In this document: positions 24,633 to 32,355 of the stretch, piece by piece
How the letters are laid out: each line of letters opens with the position of its first letter
Position numbering within the stretch: the first letter of the stretch is position 1
IMG/VR virus record: IMGVR_UViG_3300047994_000617
Location: 1-64,000 of that record
Length of the DNA: 64,000 nt
Reading direction: 5' to 3' (one strand)
Origin: a virus
Made by a program: the position numbers and the translations under genes
The notes under the pieces: model-generated
Database searches by the model: none
Told to the model about the DNA's origin: nothing
The model's input: only the letters and a program-made list of their open reading frames with translations

Positions 24633-26011
24633 ATGACGCCCCCGACGCCCCGGGACGTCCTGGCGGCGCTGAAGGACAAGCCGAGCGACGTCCGCCCCCT
24701 GACCAGCCGCTGGCGCTCCGCGCTCGGGGGCGCCGGCTGGGTGCTGGTGACGGTCCGGGCCCTCCTGGAGGGGGGGCTTGTGGTCCGGGGAGCCGGGAAG
24801 GTCTACAGGCCCTCCAAGGCCGGCCTGGCGGCCCTAGGCGCGCCCGCGACGGTTCGCGTCGAGCCCCAGGCCGCTCCCGACGCGCCGGCGCCTCAAGCGC
24901 CGACGACGGGCGAGCTGCCTCCGCTCACCCCCGCCGCGTTGCGCGTCCTCGTCGAGCTCGTGCAGAGTCCCGTCCCTCGCCAGGAGGTCAACCCCGGCAT
25001 CGTGGACCGCCTGACGCGCGGGGATCTCGTCGAAGAGATCGATCTCCCGAGCCCGTACAAGATGGTCAAGGGGAGGGTTCCGCACCTGAGCATCACGCCA
25101 ACGGGGCGTGCGGAGCTCACGGAAGCCTACGCGCGAGGCTTCGAGCGTGGGGGCTTCAGCCGCAGCTCGCCGTCCGTGGCGCGCGCCGTGGCGGAGATCG
25201 CGACCACGCCCCCTCGGCCCGATGAGAAGACCCAGGACGCCCTCGCCGAGCGGATCGTCCACTACCTCGAGCCGGGGCCCGCGCCCGGCTTGGACATCCT
25301 CGGCGACCTCTCCGACGGGGATCCCGTCGCCTGGGCCCACGTGGAGTTCGTGCTCCGCCAACTCGTCCGCACGGGGAGGATCTCCTACGACGAGAAGGAC
25401 GTCTACGCCGTGATCCCGGCCCCAGGGGAGGCCGCGGCTTCCGCGCCGGTCGACCCCGCGTTGCCGGCGCCCACCATGGACCGCGTCGACGCGCGCGTCG
25501 CCGAGGGGACCCGCTGTCTCTCCCTCGTCAACCCTTTCGAGGGCCTCCCTCCGGTCCCAGCGATCTACGGCGAGGGCCCCGCCCACGCCGATCTCTTCGC
25601 CCGCCTGGCCCAGGGCCCCGCGACGCATCTGGTCCTCTGCAAGGCATGGCCTGGCCAGGGCGGAGCGATCTCCGAGGCGCTCGCCATCCTCGCCGACGCC
25701 GGCCTCGTGCGGACGCGGAAGGGGACGAAGGACTGGGCGCTCACCGAGATCGGGGTCCGCCTCGCCTCGCGCCTGGCGAGAGAGGGCGCACCGGCGAAGG
25801 GAAAGAGGCGCGGAGGGGAGATCGACACCCTCAAGGACCAGATCCGGGCCGAGCTCGCCGCGGGGACCGTCGAGATTCCCCAGCGGCTCCTCGGGATGCC
25901 GCGCGACGCCTCGGCCCTCTTCTCCCTCGCCCTCAATGCGCTCGTCATGGGCGGCGAGGCGTATGGCTCGTGCGACACGGGGGACGGGCTGACCTACCGC
26001 CTCCACCATAG
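24633..26011 (+). CDS. Multi-winged-helix protein, apparent frameshift before its stop
   Basis: From the ATG at 24633 the frame encodes about 455 residues made of four or five similar helical modules ending in a wing, e.g. LLEGGLVVRGAGKVYRPSKA, LTRGDLVEEIDLPS with LSITPTGRAEL, LVRTGRISYDEKDVYAVI, and LADAGLVRTRKGTKDWALTE. Each looks like a winged-helix (MarR/PadR-like) unit. A tandem array of this kind suggests sequence-specific DNA binding over a long site. Coding sense ends near TYRLHH at 26009, where TAG is one frame back. The true start may lie up to 90 bases upstream. Confidence 0.55.
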
Positions 26012-26025
26012 AGAGGGAGCCGACC

Positions 26026-26407
26026 ATGCGCGTCACGAGGGGGGATCTGGCCTCGGCAGCGGAGGAGGGGCGGCAGACGCCGCGGCGGAAGTCCGCACGG
26101 CTCTCGCCGGTGACGAGGAAGCCGACGCGACCCCCTCCGACGCTGGCTCGGCGGATCCTTCACCGGCGCCTGCTGCGCCCGCGCTCCCGTCGCCGGGGCT
26201 CCCCACCTGGTACAACGAGGCCGCCTGCCGTTGGGAGCCCCGTTACGAGGTCATCTGCGGCTGCGGATTCGTGAGCCGGTGCGATCCCCTCCCCGAGCTG
26301 ATCGAGGCTCTGGAGGGGGCAGGGTGCCCGGCCTGCAGGGTGGTGTGGCGAAGGGCGGTGAGGGCGACGCCAGCGGCGGAGATCCATCAGGAGGAGGCTG
26401 CTCGTGA
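26026..26407 (+). CDS. Zinc-finger protein with apparent frameshift in a G-run
   Basis: The ATG at 26026 has a good ribosome-binding site (AGAGAGGGAG) and reads MRVTRG. A frame change at the six-G run (about 26037-26042) would join it to the open frame reading WYNEAACRWEPRYEVICGCG, SRCDPLPELIEALEGAGC and PACRVVW, a clear four-Cys zinc module. A TGA at 26405 that overlaps the next GTG lies one frame back, so a second change is needed. Confidence 0.45.
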
Positions 26408-26583
26408 ACAAGGCAAAGAAGGCCGCCAAGCAGATCGTCAGGGCCGCGCAGCGCAAGGCGGCGCGCAAGGCGCGAACGCTGATCCACCTCAGAGCCCGGG
26501 ACCTGAAGGGGCAGCCGAGCCTCTGCCCCGAGCCCGGACAGTCGCCGATTCCGAGGCCGTGGACCATGCGGGGCCCGTCGTAG
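26404..26583 (+). CDS. Small basic protein
   Basis: A 59-residue protein: MNKAKKAAKQIVRAAQRKAA then RKARTLIHLRARDLKG and a Pro-rich tail with one Cys. The GTG is preceded by a strong AGGAGG at the right distance, better than most in this window. The Lys/Arg/Ala helix suggests nucleic-acid binding. Confidence 0.6.
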   Translation: MNKAKKAAKQIVRAAQRKAARKARTLIHLRARDLKGQPSLCPEPGQSPIPRPWTMRGPS

Positions 26584-26819
26584 CGGAGGCGGAACTGGTC
26601 GATGACCGAAGCAAGCAAGACGCGACGGAGCGGGGGCCCCTGGAAGATCCCGAGCGGATCCACGTGGATGTCCTGGAAGCGCCCTCGCCGGCTAGTGCGG
26701 GCGAAGGACTCCACGATCTCGACGCGGGTCGGGGTGGGCGGCCGGACGCACCGGCGCCGTCGCCGTCGACGGCCCCGCAAGCCTTCGCCCTCTGCGCGCC
26801 TCCGCTCCGTCTCGTTCCC

Positions 26820-27905
26820 ATGCTCGAGCCCGGCGTGCCGTCGCGCGACCCCAGCGACGACGACCCTGGCGCCCGAGGCGGTCCGGATTCAGAGGCGCCC
26901 CTCCTTGATGACGACGCGCCCATCGATCCGGAGATGCCGGCGTCCCCGCCCCCGCCACCCTCCTACACCCGACCGACGCCGATCCCCGGAGTGGCCGAGG
27001 CAAGCCTCCCGGATCCCCTGGCCGTGCTCACCGGCGAGCAGGTCCTCGACGAGGAGATCGCGCTCCTTCCCGCGGACGCCCGCGCGGTGAGCCTGGGCGT
27101 CGACGCCGATGCCCATTTCGACGTGTCGGGGATCCCGCGCAACACAGCCACGGTCTACTCGCAACGATGGCGGCTCTTCGTCGCGTGGTGCGCCGCGAAC
27201 GGGCTTCGCGCGCGGCCCGTTCACCCGGAGACCCATCGCCTGTACCTCCTCTCGCTCGCGAGCGCGGGCAAGAGCCCCTCGACCATCGAGGTGAGCCACG
27301 CCGCCATCGGGATGGCCCATCGGAAGTCAGGGATCCCCTACGCCGGCTCGGAAAAACTGCGGAGGGTGGTCGCTGCCCTCCGCCACTCGCTGGGATCGCG
27401 GGCCCAAGGCGAACCCATCGACCTCGAAGTGCTCGGGCGGATCTCTCGGGCCTGCCGGGGCGACATCCTCGCGGTCCGCGATCGGGCCCTGCTCCTGACG
27501 GTCTACTTCGCCCGCCTCCAACGGCCCGACGCGGTGCAGCTCACGCGAGGACACCTCGAGCGGCACGGGTCCACGTTCCTGGTCCGGCTCGACGCGCGCG
27601 ACGTGCGGATGCTGCGCACCGGCCAGGACGAGGACCTCTGCCCGGTGAGGGCGCTCGACGCCTGGCTCGCCGAGCGTGTCCAGTGCCGACTCCCCGAGCG
27701 CACCGGACCGCTTTTTGTCGGCCTGCATCGTGGGCGTCGGCGTCCCGTCCGGGCGGGCAAACCGCTCACGCCGAAGGACATCGACCGCGTGCTCCACCGT
27801 CGGCTGATCAAGGCCGGGCTGAAGGCGGACGCCTTCGCATCGCTCGACCTTCGGGCGACATTGCTGGTGGACCCAAAGCCGCGCGCGCAGGGGGAGGCCC
27901 GCTGA
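26820..27905 (+). CDS. Tyrosine recombinase (XerC/D-like), truncated before the active-site Tyr
   Basis: About 361 residues from the ATG at 26820; the frame is open upstream, so the start is uncertain. After a Pro/Asp-rich N-terminus comes a core-binding domain (RNTATVYSQRWRLFVAWCAA and HRLYLLSLASAGKSPSTIEV). The catalytic domain follows (RDRALLLTVYFARLQRPDAV, CPVRALDAWLAE, GPLFVGLHRGRR, LTPKDIDRVLHRRLIKAG). It then ends in LRATLLVDPKPRAQGEAR. The H-x-x-R block and the Tyr are absent, so it is not expected to recombine DNA unless the C-terminus is lost by frameshift. Confidence 0.75.
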   Translation: MLEPGVPSRDPSDDDPGARGGPDSEAPLLDDDAPIDPEMPASPPPPPSYTRPTPIPGVAEASLPDPLAVLTGEQVLDEEIALLPADARAVSLGVDADAHFDVSGIPRNTATVYSQRWRLFVAWCAANGLRARPVHPETHRLYLLSLASAGKSPSTIEVSHAAIGMAHRKSGIPYAGSEKLRRVVAALRHSLGSRAQGEPIDLEVLGRISRACRGDILAVRDRALLLTVYFARLQRPDAVQLTRGHLERHGSTFLVRLDARDVRMLRTGQDEDLCPVRALDAWLAERVQCRLPERTGPLFVGLHRGRRRPVRAGKPLTPKDIDRVLHRRLIKAGLKADAFASLDLRATLLVDPKPRAQGEAR

Positions 27906-28138
27906 TGGCCTCGTGGTACCACACCGAGGTCGAATGGACGGCAGATGTGTCGTCGGAGCGGGCGTGCGAGGCGCTCGCGGACCTGTCGGGGCGGCGCCTC
28001 GACGTCTTCGAGCCGGCCGCCGGTTTCTCGCGCCGATTTTCTAGGTTCTTGCCGCCCCCGCCGGCGCCCTGGGTCAACGACTCGCGGCGTCGCAACGCCG
28101 GCCAGAAGGCGTGCCAGAGAGAGGAGGCTCGGGCGTGA
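27905..28138 (+). CDS. Hypothetical small protein
   Basis: A 77-residue protein starting in TGATG overlap with the recombinase stop. WYHTEVEWTADVSSERACEA and a Pro-rich turn (LPPPPAPWVND). No family recognised. Confidence 0.55.
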   Translation: MASWYHTEVEWTADVSSERACEALADLSGRRLDVFEPAAGFSRRFSRFLPPPPAPWVNDSRRRNAGQKACQREEARA

Positions 28139-28374
28139 ACGAGGACGACAAGATCAGCCGGCTTCTCCGCGAACTGCGCTCCGAGGGCGCGGATGTGGCC
28201 ATGGCAGCCGAGGCGCTCCTGAAGACGGCGGAGGACCGGGGACAAGAAACCCTCTTCGAGAGCGAAGCCGTGCGAGGCCTTGAGGACGCACTCGCGGTCT
28301 ACCGCCTCAAGGCGGCCGAGGGCGCCGCGATGATCGAGCGGGCCGAGGCCAAGATGGAGGTGCGCTGTGGGTGA
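28135..28374 (+). CDS. Small helical protein with QETLF motif
   Basis: A 79-residue helical protein, GTGA overlap at the start. It contains GQETLFESE, which fits the loose sliding-clamp-binding consensus QxxLF seen in several other proteins here. The rest is amphipathic helix (ALAVYRLKAAEGAAMIERAE). Confidence 0.6.
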   Translation: MNEDDKISRLLRELRSEGADVAMAAEALLKTAEDRGQETLFESEAVRGLEDALAVYRLKAAEGAAMIERAEAKMEVRCG

Positions 28375-28690
28375 TCGGAGCATGAGACCCCTCCCCGGTA
28401 TGGCAGCGGCGCTCGCCGCGCTCGGTGTCCTGCCGCCGCTGCCGGAGCCGCGCCCTGCGCCGACCCCCGAGTCTCCGGAGCCGTTCGAGCTGCCGAGGCT
28501 GCCCCGCGAGGCGTTCGGCAAGTACGAGACCGCGCTGGAGCTCGGGAGCCGGTTCGAGGACCGAGCGAGCTTGCCGGATGCCGCCGAAGAGCGAGAGCCC
28601 GCAGAGCGCGAGCGGAGGCGCCCGCTCGCCGAGCGGAAGGAGCGACGCAGGAAGCGCGCGGAGAAGTCCAAGGCGAGGAGGCGACCGTGA
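28367..28690 (+). CDS. Hypothetical protein with basic coiled-coil tail
   Basis: A 107-residue protein: hydrophobic start, Pro-rich middle (LPPLPEPRPAPTPE), then a long highly charged helix with many Arg/Lys/Glu (AERKERRRKRAEKSK). Eight-base overlap with the previous gene. Probably binds nucleic acid. Confidence 0.55.
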   Translation: MGDRSMRPLPGMAAALAALGVLPPLPEPRPAPTPESPEPFELPRLPREAFGKYETALELGSRFEDRASLPDAAEEREPAERERRRPLAERKERRRKRAEKSKARRRP

Positions 28691-28860
28691 GCGACGAGGA
28701 CCTCGACACGCCGATTGGCGACCCCGGCGACTCCATCACGCTCCGCGAGGTGATCGCCCTCAGTGACGAGCTCGCCGCCCACCCGGACAGGAACCCCGTC
28801 ACCCTCGTGTGGCACGGAGAGCCCGATGGCGAGCCCGGCGCGGGAGGAGGTGCCCGATGA
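28687..28860 (+). CDS. Small acidic protein
   Basis: A 57-residue protein with GTGA overlap at its start and ATGA overlap at its end. Acidic N-terminus (SDEDLDTPIGDPGDS) and a helix-strand segment (LREVIALSDELAAHPDR then VTLVWHGE). Function unknown. Confidence 0.6.
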   Translation: MSDEDLDTPIGDPGDSITLREVIALSDELAAHPDRNPVTLVWHGEPDGEPGAGGGAR

Positions 28861-29351
28861 AGGGGATCGCCACGACGGCCAGGCTCCACGTGAAGGCGGG
28901 TGCCTACTACCGCGTCGACACCATGGTGCCCGCGCCGGCCGGAATGCGCGCCGTGTTCTATCACGAGAGCGTGGCCTGGGAGGCTCCCGTGCTGGCCCTG
29001 GGCACGGGACGTCGACAGATCGACGAGGACGGCCAGCTCGTCTTCTGCGACGAGAGCGACCCGCTCGGCTTCTTCCTCGACGGCGATGGCGCGCTTCAGA
29101 TCGTCGAGGGGGAAGATCCGGACCAGAGCGGGTGTTTCGTCGGCTACCGCTTCGCGCAGGAGGGGTCGCTGGAGGCGTGGATCGAGGAGCACGCCGAAAC
29201 GGGATCGGTACCCGAGACCGGGCGGAGCGAGGCCCAGAAGGCGGCGATGGAGCGTGTCCGCCTCGCCGACGCTGAACTGCGGGCTGCTCACGCGGCCTTC
29301 GCGGTGGCGGCGGGATGGGCCGAGGCCCCCGCGGGAGAGGGAGGGACCTGA
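28857..29351 (+). CDS. Hypothetical protein
   Basis: A 164-residue protein starting at the ATG at 28857. Beta-rich N-terminal half (LHVKAGAYYRVDTM, MRAVFYHES) with acidic turns (DESDPLGFFLDGDG), and a helical C-terminus (AAMERVRLADAELRAAHAAF). No recognised family. Confidence 0.6.
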   Translation: MKGIATTARLHVKAGAYYRVDTMVPAPAGMRAVFYHESVAWEAPVLALGTGRRQIDEDGQLVFCDESDPLGFFLDGDGALQIVEGEDPDQSGCFVGYRFAQEGSLEAWIEEHAETGSVPETGRSEAQKAAMERVRLADAELRAAHAAFAVAAGWAEAPAGEGGT

Positions 29352-30208
29352 TGGGCCGCCGATCAGCCTTCTCGCGCAAGCAGTCCTCCGGCCCGTCGAC
29401 GCTCCGCCTCCGCGACGAGGCGGCGCGCGCCATCGCCGAACGCGCCGACCGCTACCGCCGGGAGCTCGACCACGCCACCACGGCAAAGGCGCGCAGCGCG
29501 GCGCTGGAGACACTCGGCGCCGATCTTGGTCCGCTGGTCGACCGGTACCGGGAGCGAGACCGGACCCACGAGAGCCTCAAGACCGACTCGATCGCCATCG
29601 CCGACGGTGCCGGGCTGCTCGACCGGCTCAAGAAAGCTCCTTGGGACAGCCCGCAGAAAAAGCGCGTCGCGGATGCGGCCCAGAAGTGGCTTCTGTTGCC
29701 CGCGCAGCGCGTGAGGGTCGGGGCCGAGGGGCGCCCCGTCGTGCTCCGGATGGCCGGGAGGCACGGGGAGAACCTCTACGGCTCCCGCGAGGGGCGGAGC
29801 AACTTCGTAGCAATCGAGACGGCTCTCGAGTCGGAGCGCTGCACCACATTCGAGCCGTTCATCGGGCCGGAACTGCCGCCTGACGACGACCAAACCACCT
29901 GCTACTGCGAGAAACGCCACGCCTTCGTCGACTGCCCCTTTGCCCGTCCGTGCGAGGGGGGCTGCGGGACGCTGACGAAGCACGGCGACAAGTGCAGGTT
30001 CTGCGACTACCCGCGTTGGGTCGCCGCGGCCTGGCTGGTCCCGTCCAAGTCGACCCTGCCCGATCTGACCAAGGTGCTCCGGGAGGCCGAGATCGAGACG
30101 TTCGAGGTCCCGCCTCTGCCGGACGGTGCATGGGGTCCGCGGTGGTGCTGCCGGCTCAAGTTCCCGCGCCCTGCCGATGCGACCGTGGAGGTTTCCCGTG
30201 TGGTGTGA
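29351..30208 (+). CDS. Zinc-cluster protein of unknown function
   Basis: A 285-residue protein. The first half is charged and helical. Residues 195-225 hold CYCEKRHAFVDCPFARPC, CGTL and CRFCDY, a dense Cys/His cluster likely to bind two zinc ions. The C-terminal part looks like a small mixed domain. It overlaps its downstream neighbour by 11 bases. No catalytic signature is visible. Confidence 0.6.
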   Translation: MGRRSAFSRKQSSGPSTLRLRDEAARAIAERADRYRRELDHATTAKARSAALETLGADLGPLVDRYRERDRTHESLKTDSIAIADGAGLLDRLKKAPWDSPQKKRVADAAQKWLLLPAQRVRVGAEGRPVVLRMAGRHGENLYGSREGRSNFVAIETALESERCTTFEPFIGPELPPDDDQTTCYCEKRHAFVDCPFARPCEGGCGTLTKHGDKCRFCDYPRWVAAAWLVPSKSTLPDLTKVLREAEIETFEVPPLPDGAWGPRWCCRLKFPRPADATVEVSRVV

Positions 30209-30728
30209 CCGCTTCGACGGCGACCTCTATGCCCTCGTCCCCCAGGCGAGAGAGGTGCTTGCGCCCCTCGCCGAGGTGAAGCTCTGGACCCACGGTCACG
30301 AGACCGACGGGAAGCTCAACCACCCCTCGGTCTGGAACCACGACCGAGGCTTCGTCGCCTTCTTCGGCCTGGCCGCACAGCCTCCCCAACCGGGCTTCTA
30401 CTACACCGGGGAGCCGCTCGTCGCCTGCACCCTGGAGGAGGCCGTGCGCCACCTCTGGGCGCACGGGCCGGTCCTGCTCAAACTCTGCCGTGACGACTGG
30501 CCGCGCTCGGCTCGCTACACCGATCTCTGGGACTCGGGGAAGGTCCAAGGCGCCTTCTGGAAGCTGCTCTTCCTCGCCCGGGGCTCGACGCTGGCCCGGC
30601 ACGGCAACGCCGACCAGGAACGGGGACACGTCCTCGACAACCTGATCGCCCTCGTGCGGCGGGTGCGCGAACTGGGCCTTCTCCCGGTGGAGCAAGCGGT
30701 GCCGGCGACGTCGACGGGGGCGGCATGA
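30198..30728 (+). CDS. Hypothetical protein
   Basis: A 176-residue protein with GTG start at 30198 inside the end of the previous gene. Trp/His-rich start (WCDRFDGDLYALVPQ, KLWTHGHETDGKLNHPSVW), then mixed alpha/beta. No recognised domain; the compact, well-ordered composition suggests an enzyme or binding protein. Confidence 0.6.
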   Translation: MWCDRFDGDLYALVPQAREVLAPLAEVKLWTHGHETDGKLNHPSVWNHDRGFVAFFGLAAQPPQPGFYYTGEPLVACTLEEAVRHLWAHGPVLLKLCRDDWPRSARYTDLWDSGKVQGAFWKLLFLARGSTLARHGNADQERGHVLDNLIALVRRVRELGLLPVEQAVPATSTGAA

Positions 30729-31153
30729 AGGTCTCCGCTGGCCATACCAAGCGCGCGGCCACCGCGAACCGCATGCTGCGCCATCTGGCGAAAGTGGGGG
30801 TCGACGCGACGCTCGATTTCCTGCCGGAGCCCGGGAGCGCCCGCCTGCATGTCCTCGACCTGGACGTCGTGCTCTACGTGGGCGACGGCCACGTCGTCTT
30901 CCCGTGCACGACGACTCATGGCTTCGTGCCCGTGAGCAAGCGCCGGCAGCGCTATCCACGACGCACACACCCCGCGTTCTCCCGGCAGGAGATCGTCCGG
31001 ATGCTCGCGCTCTGCGCACCTGAGGCAGCCCCGTCGAGCGCTGCCAGCGTGACGCTCAACGACCCGCGGCTTCGCTGCCCCGCGTGCGGCGACCCGAGGA
31101 TGGTCGGGCACTTCCACCACTGCTGGCCGGCGCCGGCGACGGGGGCAGCATGA
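30725..31153 (+). CDS. Zinc-ribbon-like protein
   Basis: A 142-residue protein: helical basic start, a beta hairpin (LHVLDLDVVLYVGDGHVVF), and a C-terminal CPACGDPRMVGHFHHC that provides three Cys and several His for a metal site. Overlaps both neighbours by four bases. Confidence 0.6.
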   Translation: MKVSAGHTKRAATANRMLRHLAKVGVDATLDFLPEPGSARLHVLDLDVVLYVGDGHVVFPCTTTHGFVPVSKRRQRYPRRTHPAFSRQEIVRMLALCAPEAAPSSAASVTLNDPRLRCPACGDPRMVGHFHHCWPAPATGAA

Positions 31154-31611
31154 GGCTCCGCCCCACGACGTCCACCGACCTCGGCCCCAACGGCCTCGAC
31201 GCCAACGAGGTCCATCCGGGGCTCTGGGTCGGCGCTCTGCCGCCGGAGGGATATGCGGTGCGTCGGGCCGGCTTCGACGCCGTGGTCCTCTGCGCCCGGC
31301 AGTACCAGGACGGCCACTACGAGGGCGTCCACGTCCTCCGCTGCCCTCTTGATGACGGGGGCGTGCCCCTCGTCCCGGTGCAGTGGGATCGGGCCGTCGA
31401 CGCGGCGAGGAAGGTGGCCGGCGCCGTGAAGCGCGGGGCTCGGGTCCTGGTCACCTGCCAGATGGGGATCAACCGTAGCGCCTTGGTGGCGGCGCTGGCG
31501 CTGCGGATGCTCACCGGCTGGTCGGGGGCGGTCTGCCGGATGACGGTGCAGATGGGCCGTCCGGGATCGCTCGGCAACCAGGGCTTCGTCCGCCAGTTGG
31601 AGGGGACGTGA
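31150..31611 (+). CDS. Dual-specificity/tyrosine-type phosphatase
   Basis: A 153-residue protein with the CX5R active site CQMGINR (Cys about 103, Arg about 109) in the context VLVTCQMGINRSALVAALAL, as in compact dual-specificity phosphatases. The earlier LWVGALPP and AVVLCA segments match the family's N-terminal strands, and CPLDDGG supplies the usual general-acid Asp region. Expected to remove phosphate from Tyr/Ser/Thr or from RNA or lipid. Together with the PP2C gene at 9818, the element carries two unrelated phosphatases. Confidence 0.85.
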   Translation: MRLRPTTSTDLGPNGLDANEVHPGLWVGALPPEGYAVRRAGFDAVVLCARQYQDGHYEGVHVLRCPLDDGGVPLVPVQWDRAVDAARKVAGAVKRGARVLVTCQMGINRSALVAALALRMLTGWSGAVCRMTVQMGRPGSLGNQGFVRQLEGT

Positions 31612-32251
31612 CGATGCTCTGGTCTCTCTCATGGCGCGCCGACCCGCGCGCGAAGGCGCTGGCGGATCAGCACTACAACCGCCAGAACAAGGACTCCGCG
31701 CAGTTCGTGCCGCCGGGCCGCTGCCTCGTGCTCTACCGCGAGACGTCCCTCGGGCGCGCCTTCTGGGTGTCGAGTTACCCCTTCGCCGAGCACGTGAAGC
31801 ACGCGTGCGCCGGAGCCTTCGTCTGCTCTGCGTTCCGGAACGAGGGCGCCGGGCTGTCGAGCGACATGATCCGCGAGGCCGTTGCGGCGACACGCTGGCG
31901 ATGGCCGGACGTGCCGTCGCTCGGCATGGTGACCTTCGTCGATCCGGCGCAGACGACAGCGGGAAGAGGTCGGTTCTCGCGGCCGGGCAAGTGCTACGTC
32001 GAGGCCGGCTTTCAGGCCCCGAAGTGCCGTCCCTGCCACGGGCTCGGGTCGCGGACCGAGGCGCGGCGGTCGGAGGATCGTCGGCGAGCGCGCCGCGGGG
32101 TGCGGCGGCCGGCGGACTGCCCGGCGTGCTTCGGTACGGGCGACGCGCACACGGCGGGCGGGCTGCCCGCGTTCCAGATGGTGCCGGGAAGGATGCCCCC
32201 CCCGCGGCACCCCTCGGCGTGCAGGGCGATCTTTTCGGGAGGGTGGCGTGA
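31608..32251 (+). pseudogene. Conserved phage-type protein with CXXCXGXG pairs, frameshift in a C8 run
   Basis: The GTG overlaps the previous stop. The frame reads ALADQHYNRQNKDSAQFVPP, FRNEGAGLSSDMIREAVAA, LGMVTFVDP and GKCYVEAGF, a pattern I recall in uncharacterised actinobacterial and phage proteins. Two DnaJ-like motifs follow, CRPCHGLG and CPACFGTG. At eight C (32196-32203) the frame runs on into the next genes; with nine C it continues PPPAAPLGVQGDLFGRVA and stops at 32249-32251, where the stop overlaps the next ATG. That ending carries a clamp-binding-like QGDLF. Confidence 0.7.
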
Positions 32252-32355
32252 TGCGCCGGATCAAGCACGAGACGGTCGCCGCCCTCCAGCCCGGCGGCCT
32301 GGGCGATCGGACCGGCGCGCAGGGCGATCTGTTCACCGAGAGGAGGGCTTCCTGA
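32251..32355 (+). CDS. 34-residue peptide with QGDLF motif
   Basis: A very small frame with TGATG overlaps at both ends. The product MRRIKHETVAALQPGGLG then DRTGAQGDLFTERRAS is basic and ends with the same QGDLF motif as its upstream neighbour. If made, it could be a minimal clamp-binding peptide. Its size makes the call tentative. Confidence 0.45.
   Translation: MRRIKHETVAALQPGGLGDRTGAQGDLFTERRAS

Larger units (their letters stand above)
23508..27905 (+). other. 4.4-kb uninterrupted reading frame covering several separate genes
   Basis: One frame has no stop from before 23508 to 27905 (about 1,465 codons). It contains at least five protein-like modules separated by stretches that look like shadows of genes in the next frame (23740-24036, 24307-24558, 26404-26583). 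In four places the expected stop is present but one frame back (23756, 24260, 26009, 26405). This is either a set of one-base deletions in the assembly, repeated -1 frameshifting, or chance. The entries here list the modules separately. Confidence 0.6.

Noticed and set aside
26602-27090. 162-residue plus-strand frame
   Set aside because: The first 60 residues look possible, but the rest is an Arg/Pro-rich shadow of the recombinase frame, and no proper end is seen.
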